Source: Oscillospiraceae bacterium (GTDB lineage: Bacteria; Bacillota_A; Clostridia; Oscillospirales; CAG-272). From it: 13,463 nt of DNA. Below, piece after piece: positions 1-6,081 of this stretch. A model generated the notes under the pieces. It saw only the letters and a list, made by a program, of their open reading frames with translations. It was not told the DNA's origin and did no database searches. A program made the position numbers and the translations under genes. Within the stretch, counting starts at the first letter, position 1; each line of letters starts with the position of its first letter. The stretch spans positions 1-13,463 of the forward strand of contig SVSF01000046.1 in the NCBI GenBank assembly GCA_015064425.1, written 5' to 3'.

Positions 1-546
1 GCATCCGTATTCGATTCCTCTGTCAAAATGTATCTCGGAGCAAGGACCGCAAGGACCTGCGCCGTGTTCCCAGAAATTATCCTCTTTACCGAGTCTTACT
101 ATATGATCGGGATCAACGGAGGTATCGGTAGTCCATATATCATATGCTTCATCATCATCAAGATATATAGTTACCCAAAGTCTGTCTTCGGGAAGCTCAA
201 GTACCTTTGTTATAAATTCCCACGCCCAGTTTATAGCTTCGCGCTTGAAGTAATCTCCGAATGAGAAGTTTCCGAGCATTTCAAAATAAGTACCGTGGCG
301 TGCTGTTATACCTACTCTCTCAATATCGGGAGTTCTGATGCACTTCTGAGACGTAGTCATTCTGTGTCTCGGAGGCTCAAGTTCCCCGGTAAAATATTTC
401 TTAAGAGGGGTCATACCCGCATTTATGAGAAGGATAGATTTGTCATTTATGGGAACAAGAGGATAGCTCTTATGTCTCAAATGTCCCTTAGATTCAAAAA
501 ATGACAAGTACTGTTCTCTTAATTCATTTAAGCCTGTCCATTTCAT
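1..546 (-). CDS. alaS: Alanine--tRNA ligase, N-terminal part (C-terminus beyond left edge)
   Basis: This enzyme charges tRNA-Ala with alanine in the cytoplasm. The 182 visible codons run open to base 1 and match the class II catalytic core of AlaRS. The protein starts [20 protein letters not shown], then shows the ATP-site stretch around [16 protein letters not shown], the motif [39 protein letters not shown], the conserved WAWEF segment and [14 protein letters not shown] near the edge. The start at 546 is chosen because the family begins at this point (M-K-W/Y...NELR). Its ribosome binding site is unusual: a good AAAGG lies 33 nt upstream, separated from the ATG by a hairpin. The gene has its own consensus promoter at 618-646. 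No T-box leader is visible; the leader is only about 65 nt. The editing and C-Ala domains lie outside the window. Confidence 0.97.
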   Translation of the reverse strand, partial: MKWTGLNELREQYLSFFESKGHLRHKSYPLVPINDKSILLINAGMTPLKKYFTGELEPPRHRMTTSQKCIRTPDIERVGITARHGTYFEMLGNFSFGDYFKREAINWAWEFITKVLELPEDRLWVTIYLDDDEAYDIWTTDTSVDPDHIVRLGKEDNFWEHGAGPCGPCSEIHFDRGIEYGC

Positions 547-561
547 TGTAAGTCTACCAAA

Positions 562-578
562 GTCCGCATATTGCGGAC
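562..578 (-). promoter_or_regulatory. Hairpin between Shine-Dalgarno and alaS start
   Basis: A perfect 7-bp inverted repeat (GTCCGCA / TGCGGAC, 3-nt loop) lies in the alaS leader, between the GAAAGG ribosome binding site (581-586) and the ATG at 546. Folding removes 17 nt and cuts the SD-to-start spacing from about 33 to about 16 nt, so the hairpin may decide translation efficiency. E. coli AlaRS represses its own gene through a palindrome near the transcription start (established); a similar role here is speculation. Confidence 0.55.
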
Positions 579-617
579 ATCCTTTCACAATATGAAATTT
601 TATCATTCTAACAAATT

Positions 618-646
618 ATTATACAAATAATAATCTTTATTGTCAA
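618..646 (-). promoter_or_regulatory. Sigma-A promoter of alaS
   Basis: Read on the minus strand, a perfect -35 TTGACA (641-646) is followed after exactly 17 bp by a perfect -10 TATAAT (618-623). Transcription should start near 611, giving a leader of about 65 nt. Confidence 0.9.
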
Positions 647-707
647 TAGATTAGGGAGTGTATAATTTCCGTAACGAGTATGTTATACGAAAAAAAGATA
701 TCAGCAC

Positions 708-736
708 TTGACATACCGGAGAAAAAATAGCATAAT
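708..736 (+). promoter_or_regulatory. Sigma-A promoter of the DUF4432 gene
   Basis: A perfect -35 TTGACA (708-713), a 17-bp spacer and a -10 CATAAT (731-736) lie upstream of the start at 772. A ribosome binding site AGGAAGG (755-761) sits 10 nt before the ATG. This promoter diverges from the alaS promoter. Confidence 0.85.
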
Positions 737-771
737 TAAATTATAAATCGATATAGGAAGGTCAAACTGTT

Positions 772-1683
772 ATGAATAAGAAAATCGGAAACGTAGCTCA
801 GATATGCTCCGCAAGACGCGTTCTTTGCACAGATGCAAAGGAAGACGGAGTAAGACTTATAGAAATATCAAACGGAATACTCAATTTTTCTCTTTTGGAA
901 AGCAATGCACTTGATATTGCACAGCTCTTCTACAAAGGAATGAACGCCTCTTTTATAAGCAGAAACGGCTTTGTAAGTAAGGAACTTCCATTTTTGAACT
1001 ACTTCCCCGCAGGAATGCTTTATACTTGCGGTCCCGACTGCATTGGAGGCTGCGAAGGACATCCCACCCACGGTGTCATCCATCATCTCCCTGCTAAGAT
1101 CGAAAACATAAGCTGCACAGAAGAAGGAGTAAGCGTTACGGGCGAAACAAGGTTCACGGCGCTTTTCGGCGAAGGAATTTCATTGCGCAGAACCGTAAGC
1201 GTGAAAGCGGGAGAAGCTAAGATAAGCTTACACGACGAGCTTTTTAACGATAATTTCAGAGATGAACAGTACGCTATTCTCTATCACATAAACGTCGGAT
1301 ATCCTATGCTTGACGCAGGCTGCACCATAGAAGGAGATATTGCATCCACAGAACCCCGTGACGAAGTGGCAGCTAAACTTATGGATACCTGCCTTGTTGT
1401 GGAGGAACCCGTACCGAATGCAGGCGAAGCGTGCTTCTTCCACAATATGAGTAAAGACAGACCTGAAATATCTGTGGTAAACCGCAACATCGGCCGTAAA
1501 TTCACGGTAAGATACAACAAAGAAACTCTTCCCGAAATAACAGAGTGGAAAGGCCTCCAGTGCGGTGATTTCGTTATAGGTCTCGAGCCCTCCACTACAA
1601 AACTTGACAATATTACTTACCGCACCATAAAAGCGGGAGAAAAGATCTGCTTCGACGTAGAGATCGAAATATCCGAGCTTTGA
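772..1683 (+). CDS. DUF4432 family aldose-1-epimerase-like protein
   Basis: This 303-residue cytoplasmic protein has no signal peptide or membrane segment. It resembles the DUF4432 branch of the galactose-mutarotase beta-sandwich superfamily. Visible family marks are TCGPDCIGGCEGHPTHG followed by HGVIHHLPA (residues 100-108), ILYHINVGYPMLD (169-181) and VIGLEPSTTK (268-277). By analogy with galactose mutarotase, H100, H172 and E272 are the candidate catalytic histidines and glutamate; this mapping is by motif, not alignment. Family members are thought to bind or epimerise sugars, but the substrate here is unknown. The gene is monocistronic, with its own promoter and a strong terminator straight after it. 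The start at 772 is supported by AGGAAGG ten bases upstream. Confidence 0.85.
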   Translation: MNKKIGNVAQICSARRVLCTDAKEDGVRLIEISNGILNFSLLESNALDIAQLFYKGMNASFISRNGFVSKELPFLNYFPAGMLYTCGPDCIGGCEGHPTHGVIHHLPAKIENISCTEEGVSVTGETRFTALFGEGISLRRTVSVKAGEAKISLHDELFNDNFRDEQYAILYHINVGYPMLDAGCTIEGDIASTEPRDEVAAKLMDTCLVVEEPVPNAGEACFFHNMSKDRPEISVVNRNIGRKFTVRYNKETLPEITEWKGLQCGDFVIGLEPSTTKLDNITYRTIKAGEKICFDVEIEISEL

Positions 1684-1723
1684 TAAACCAAAAGCAAACT
1701 TACTGCCACGATCCGAAAAATAT

Positions 1724-1751
1724 AAAGCCGCCACGGTTTTGTGGCGGCTTT
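1724..1751. terminator. Bidirectional intrinsic terminator
   Basis: An 11-bp perfect stem (AAAGCCGCCAC / GTGGCGGCTTT) with a 6-nt loop is followed by TTTT on the plus strand and by TTTATATTTTT on the minus strand. It lies between two convergent genes (ends at 1683 and 1785) and probably terminates both. Confidence 0.9.
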
Positions 1752-1784
1752 TAAACGTCAATCCTGTATTATTTCCAATTATGT

Positions 1785-3614
1785 TCATCCGGATATTTTT
1801 GTATCTCTATATATTACCATAACACCGTCGAGATCTGCATAAAGCTCATATCCGCTGTTTTGAATGATTCTCACAAAATTTTCAAATCCGTTTTTCTTAC
1901 CTTTGTCGGCATACTTTGAATAATTACTTTCAGCAGATACATCAAGAACTATATACTCTGTATCCAAAATATTTGAAAGAGATGAATATCTCAGCTCATA
2001 CAGAACGTCCCGTTGCGACAGATACACCGTATAGAACGTTGTAGCCGTTACGGAAGCATCTTCGGGAATCTTGTCCAAAGTCTCCGACATACTCTGATAA
2101 AGCTCAGAATTTTGAATACATTTATTCGGATATCTGACAGCTTTCGGCACAATCACTGTAATGAAACATACAGCGCTTACAACTACCGCCGAAATAAGAA
2201 CAGCAAGTTTTTTTCGGTCTGTCTTGAATTCGGACACATTTACGACCGAAAGATATATAAGAAATGCTGTTGAGCCAAAGGTATACTGAAAGAAAATATC
2301 GTGCTGATATGTATAATCCGGCATTAAATTAATTAAAACGTAGGGTATCAAAAGGATATAACGCTCATATTTTCGGGTGATAAACGGTAATCCGCAAATC
2401 GGCAATAAAGTCAACAATATGAACTGCAGTTTCTCGAGATCAACACATTCATATACGACTTTCATAGGATTTGTCATAACAGCCCTTACGATAGTAAACA
2501 AAGATGACGAATCCCCATAGAAAAAATTATTGTAACGGTAAGTCATTACTCCATCGCCTGATTTTGAAAGAAAAGACGTAACAAGAAAAAAATAGGACAG
2601 AGATACTCCGAATATTACCAATCCGATAACAAATGATCTTTTCCCTTCTTGCTTGTAGTTCAAAAGTCCTTTAACTATCATCCAGACGGCTATTACCGCA
2701 ACATATACGGCAGCGTCCTCTTTAACCGTCAACGTCAAAAGAGCAGACACGGCAATTATCGCAGTGTTTTTCTTTTCTATTCCGTAAAATATCCATAATA
2801 TTAATGGAGTCAAGAAGCAATTTTCATGAATATCGTAGGAGGTTCCGCCGGAAAAAGCAGGATATAGCATCAGAAGTACACAAAACAGCATACGTAATAC
2901 CCCCGACATACCTCTGTTCTTGCATATCTTCCACAAAGGAATAAGTGACGATGTAATAATCGCAGCTTGTAATACCTGCAAAGTAGCAGGTATAGGAATT
3001 AAGGCATAAAAAGGAAGAAGCAGATACCATATTGGTGATACATGAACGTAAAAATGCGACATCAGCCCGCCACGTTCAATAGTCGTTAAAGGTATTCCCG
3101 ACTCTTTCAAATGGTAAAACATCTGCGAAAATATCCCTAAATCAAATCCGGGAGTACTGAAGCTGTATATCCTACAAACCGTCCACATACTGACAAAAGC
3201 AAAAAAGCAGACAGACAGTCCCACCGTGATCCAAAGAAATATCTTGCTTTGTTTATTTTGGAATATTTCCGAAAACTCAAGGGTGCCGTTAACGTTATAA
3301 AAGGTCAGTCCCGCAATAATCAGTACACATACTGTTAAATATGGCAACGTATATGATGAATATAAAGATACTAAGGCAAGGGCTGAGAATACAATTACTG
3401 CCACCCATCGCTCCGCTCTGTCTGTATTTCGAAAATGTGAAACTGCATAAAGCAAAAAAACACCTGCTGCGGTAAGGACCGATACACGAAGCAGAGACAT
3501 TTGCGAAGTCCCCTCAATATCGGTAAGACTACGCAGTTCAGCCGAAAGTAATACGTACTCAAAAAATACCGCTGCCATCCACGAAACCATAACACGTCGA
3601 AAAACAGTTTTCAT
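1785..3614 (-). CDS. DUF2079 polytopic membrane protein (GT-C-like)
   Basis: This 609-residue, very hydrophobic protein has roughly eleven or more predicted membrane segments. It matches the DUF2079 family, whose fold and topology resemble GT-C glycosyltransferases that use lipid-linked sugars; a catalytic role here is inference. Family marks are PGFDLGIFSQMFYHLKESG (residues 155-173), HVSPIWYLLLPFYAL (191-205), GGTSYDIHENCFLTPLIL (256-273), the KED in VKEDAAVYV (298-300) and TYQHDIFFQYTFGS. A soluble tail of about 110 residues follows the last membrane segment. The start at 3614 is preferred over an in-frame ATG at 3692 because GGGAGG stands seven bases before it and the sequence continues directly into a membrane helix. 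It is the third gene of a regulator-kinase-DUF2079 operon, 61 bp after the kinase, and its ribosome binding site lies inside a stable hairpin. Confidence 0.85.
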   Translation of the reverse strand: MKTVFRRVMVSWMAAVFFEYVLLSAELRSLTDIEGTSQMSLLRVSVLTAAGVFLLYAVSHFRNTDRAERWVAVIVFSALALVSLYSSYTLPYLTVCVLIIAGLTFYNVNGTLEFSEIFQNKQSKIFLWITVGLSVCFFAFVSMWTVCRIYSFSTPGFDLGIFSQMFYHLKESGIPLTTIERGGLMSHFYVHVSPIWYLLLPFYALIPIPATLQVLQAAIITSSLIPLWKICKNRGMSGVLRMLFCVLLMLYPAFSGGTSYDIHENCFLTPLILWIFYGIEKKNTAIIAVSALLTLTVKEDAAVYVAVIAVWMIVKGLLNYKQEGKRSFVIGLVIFGVSLSYFFLVTSFLSKSGDGVMTYRYNNFFYGDSSSLFTIVRAVMTNPMKVVYECVDLEKLQFILLTLLPICGLPFITRKYERYILLIPYVLINLMPDYTYQHDIFFQYTFGSTAFLIYLSVVNVSEFKTDRKKLAVLISAVVVSAVCFITVIVPKAVRYPNKCIQNSELYQSMSETLDKIPEDASVTATTFYTVYLSQRDVLYELRYSSLSNILDTEYIVLDVSAESNYSKYADKGKKNGFENFVRIIQNSGYELYADLDGVMVIYRDTKISG

Positions 3615-3620
3615 AAAAAC

Positions 3621-3650
3621 ACCTCCCATATCCAAAAGAATACAGGAGGT
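3621..3650 (-). promoter_or_regulatory. SD-sequestering hairpin (or attenuator) before DUF2079 gene
   Basis: In the minus-strand transcript ACCUCCUGUAUU (3639-3650) can pair over all 12 positions, with three G-U pairs, with GAUAUGGGAGGU (3621-3632) around a 6-nt loop. The 3' arm contains the ribosome binding site, and the 5' arm copies the CCUCC of the 16S anti-SD. The stem is followed by GUUUUU and then the AUG, so it could also act as a leaky terminator. Either role would lower DUF2079 output relative to the kinase. Confidence 0.75.
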
Positions 3651-3675
3651 ATCTTTCAAAAAATCGACATTATTC

Positions 3676-5250
3676 TTACATTTTTCTTTCAATTTTAGGA
3701 AGCTTTACTATTGCGCTGAATTGGTCTCCGTCAACAAAAACGTTAAATTTTCCTCCGCAGGATTCCGTATAAGTCTGTGCTATTGCAAGCCCCAAGCCGC
3801 TTCCCTGAGTAGAACGCGCCTTGTCTCCCCGTGCAAATCGTTGAAGTATCTCATCAGCCTTGAAGTCCATTTCATAGGAAGAAGTATTTACCACACGTAT
3901 TTTGTAACAGTCCTCCTCTTCCTTTACATCCAAAAATATCCTCGTACCTGATAAAGCGTATTTTATAGCGTTTTCCAAAAGATTCCCAAACACTTGGTGC
4001 ATCAATGTGCCGTCAGTTACAACAGTTACTTTCTCGGAAAAATAATCTCTGCGTATTTCAAGTCCGCGGTAACTTAACTGATCGTTATACATCCCAACAG
4101 TTTGCTCTAACAAACAGACAAGATCGATCTCATCCTTTCGGCTTTCCACAACACCGCTGGAAACTTTTGTAAGTTCAAATAACGCTCCGACAAGATCGCT
4201 CATATAGCCTGCCTTTCGGTTTAAGAGAGCCAACTGTTCTTTTCCCCTCTCCGTCAAAGGCTCATCGTTCAGCAATTCGCCGTATCCAAGGATAGACGTA
4301 AGAGGAGTTCGGAGATCATGGGATACGTTAGCAATAAGTTCGACCTTAAAACGTTCACTTGAAACTGCGGCTTCGACCGCTTCCCTATGTTGCTTCTGTA
4401 TATTTGAAAGCTGTATTTCCGTCTGCAAAAAAGCTCCGTCTTTTGCTCGTATCGGAGTATCATTTTTAAAATTATCGAGCTGCTTCTGAAAGTGATGGAG
4501 GTCACTTCCGTAACGCCAAAGACAGCAAATATCAAACATTGCAAAACCTATAATACACACTATCGGAATCAGATAGTAATCAAAGGTATGAGGAAATGAT
4601 ATTCTTCTTACGTCTTTTAAAAGAAATACCGCCAAAACATAAGAACCGATCAACCATACCACATATAAAAGAAGTGAAATCTGAGGTACATTTATTTTTC
4701 GTGAAATGCGGTATGTTAGGCACCAGGACAGGTCAGCACGAAACAATAACCAGCCCCAGAATTCTCTCAACAATAACTGCACTGCAAAAATAATGAAAAA
4801 CGCAGAATACATACGCAAGATATCCCTGTACGGAGTTTGAGCCAGCGTACGATAATACAGACTTAAAATAAGTGCAAAACATAAAAGCACTCCGTCAGGT
4901 CCAATCAAAGGAGTCTTTTGTCTCAACACAAAAATAGCGGTAAGCGATAAAAGAGCGGCAGAAAAAAGCAGAACCGCACGCAGCAGCACACTCATCTTTC
5001 CCGCCTTTTCATCATCAGTATGAACAGATCCCGTATCTATCTCCGAAAGCTCCTCCCCTATCCCGTACGTCTCGTATGTCTTGTTGCCTCCGAACAGAGT
5101 TTCTTTCTCAAACAAAACCGTATCATACGTCGTCACATCGGTAGCCGATTCATAAGAGTTGTTTCTCTCCGTATATGCTACAAAACATAATAAAAACGAC
5201 GATATAACAAGCAATATGACTGCAATAATATTACGGTGCTTCAAAAACAT
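3676..5250 (-). CDS. Membrane sensor histidine kinase
   Basis: This 524-residue protein is the sensor of a two-component system. TM1 spans about residues 7-26. A loop of about 60 residues (27-86), probably extracytoplasmic, follows. TM2-TM6 lie at about 87-109, 117-137, 145-170, 188-212 and 223-243. A linker (250-300) leads to a HisKA domain with the phosphorylated His311 in NVSHDLRTPLTSILGYGELL. The ATPase domain shows the N box in HQVFGNLLENAIKYA (N423/N427), the F-box-like ILQRFARGDKARS and the G2 box GSGLGLAIAQ (483-492). The usual DxGxG G1 box is replaced by a degenerate VVNTSSYEMD, as in a known clostridial kinase subgroup. The gene overlaps the response-regulator gene by 20 bp, so the two are translationally coupled. 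The signal sensed is unknown. Confidence 0.93.
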   Translation of the reverse strand: MFLKHRNIIAVILLVISSFLLCFVAYTERNNSYESATDVTTYDTVLFEKETLFGGNKTYETYGIGEELSEIDTGSVHTDDEKAGKMSVLLRAVLLFSAALLSLTAIFVLRQKTPLIGPDGVLLCFALILSLYYRTLAQTPYRDILRMYSAFFIIFAVQLLLREFWGWLLFRADLSWCLTYRISRKINVPQISLLLYVVWLIGSYVLAVFLLKDVRRISFPHTFDYYLIPIVCIIGFAMFDICCLWRYGSDLHHFQKQLDNFKNDTPIRAKDGAFLQTEIQLSNIQKQHREAVEAAVSSERFKVELIANVSHDLRTPLTSILGYGELLNDEPLTERGKEQLALLNRKAGYMSDLVGALFELTKVSSGVVESRKDEIDLVCLLEQTVGMYNDQLSYRGLEIRRDYFSEKVTVVTDGTLMHQVFGNLLENAIKYALSGTRIFLDVKEEEDCYKIRVVNTSSYEMDFKADEILQRFARGDKARSTQGSGLGLAIAQTYTESCGGKFNVFVDGDQFSAIVKLPKIERKM

Positions 5251-5935
5251 ATCCTATCCCCCAAACGACTTTTAAATACTCAGGTCTCCTTGGATCAAGT
5301 TCCATTTTATCGCGTATACGGCTTATATGCACCATAACAGTATTTTCAACTGCATAAGCATCGCTTTTCCATACTTTTTCGTATATCTCCTCTGCGGCGT
5401 ATACGTGTCCCGGATTTGACATAAGCATTTTTAATATCTTATATTCTGTCGCCGTAAGGTGTACCGTTTCTCCACGAACTGTAAGCTGTTTCTTTGCTGT
5501 ATCGAGAACGATATCGCCTATTTTTATAAAATCGCCGGGCAAGGTCTCACGAATAGATCCAAGGCAGGCATAACGCCTGAGCAAGGCTTTTACTCTTGCA
5601 AGAAGCTCCTGCTTATAAAAGGGTTTTACGAGATAATCGTCAGCACCCGCCTCAAGTCCCAATACGCGGTCTGTACCTTCTGCTTTTGCCGAAAGAATAA
5701 GTATAGGCACATTATTATTCTGACGTATCTTAACAGTAGCGATAATACCGTTGCAATGAGGCATCATCACATCCATAATAACAAGGTGGGGACGTTCCGA
5801 ATTCACCTTATTGCAGGCGGTTTCTCCATCATATGCTGTAATTACGCTGTATCCCTCTTGTATTAATTCGGTCTTGATTATATCGACAATAGAACTGTCA
5901 TCATCAACAACAAGTATTCTGTAATTTTCCTCCAT
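5231..5935 (-). CDS. OmpR/PhoB-family response regulator
   Basis: This 234-residue transcription regulator is the partner of the kinase that follows. The receiver domain (about 1-120) shows the acidic pocket D11-D13, phospho-acceptor Asp55 in LVIMDVMMP, Ser82 in ILSAK and Lys104 in LVKPF. A winged-helix DNA-binding domain (about 136-232) ends with the typical LKVVWGIGYVFE. The start at 5935 (MEENYRILVVDDD) is preferred over a longer reading frame starting at 6085. The preceding residues are not family-like and would overlap the upstream terminator, whereas GAGG lies seven bases before this ATG. The promoter is just upstream, and the terminator of the previous gene isolates the operon. Target genes are unknown; the neighbouring exported SGNH proteins and DUF2079 are candidates by position only. 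Confidence 0.95.
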   Translation of the reverse strand: MEENYRILVVDDDSSIVDIIKTELIQEGYSVITAYDGETACNKVNSERPHLVIMDVMMPHCNGIIATVKIRQNNNVPILILSAKAEGTDRVLGLEAGADDYLVKPFYKQELLARVKALLRRYACLGSIRETLPGDFIKIGDIVLDTAKKQLTVRGETVHLTATEYKILKMLMSNPGHVYAAEEIYEKVWKSDAYAVENTVMVHISRIRDKMELDPRRPEYLKVVWGIGYVFEAP

Positions 5936-5963
5936 TATACGGCCTCGCTTAAACTTTTTTATT

Positions 5964-5972
5964 ATTCTAGCA
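5964..5972 (-). promoter_or_regulatory. Likely extended -10 promoter of the two-component operon
   Basis: On the minus strand TGC (5970-5972) directly precedes TAGAAT (5964-5969), an extended -10 element about 30 bases before the regulator start. No good -35 is seen 17 bp upstream (ACAGTT), which would fit an activator-dependent or autoregulated promoter. Confidence 0.55.
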
Positions 5973-6023
5973 TAAAAATATGAACGAACTGTATACACAT
6001 AACAATTAAGTAGAGCATTCAAA

Positions 6024-6066
6024 AAAGCCCTCCGCCCGTTTCTCTGTAGAAAGGGCGAAGGGCTTT
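6024..6066 (-). terminator. Intrinsic terminator after the SLH-SGNH lipoprotein gene
   Basis: In the minus-strand transcript a 14-bp stem (AAAGCCCUUCGCCC / GGGCGGAGGGCUUU, one G-U) is extended inside the loop by UUUCU/AGAAA and followed by UUUUUU. It starts 15 bases after the stop codon at 6082 and separates the paralogue pair from the two-component operon. Confidence 0.93.
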
Positions 6067-6081
6067 TCAGATATAAAAAGT

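Noticed and set aside
554..580. Eight-residue leader peptide MSAICGLW before alaS
   Set aside because: Its ATG directly abuts the AAAGG site with no spacing and no run of alanine codons is present, so it is not a convincing attenuator peptide.
1228..1788. 186-codon minus-strand frame
   Set aside because: It is antisense to the DUF4432 gene, has no recognisable motif and crosses the bidirectional terminator.
3615..3692. 26-residue N-terminal extension of the DUF2079 protein (ATG at 3692)
   Set aside because: The extension overlaps the kinase gene and has only a weak GAAAG site, while GGGAGG supports 3614. It remains possible as a route to open the hairpin.
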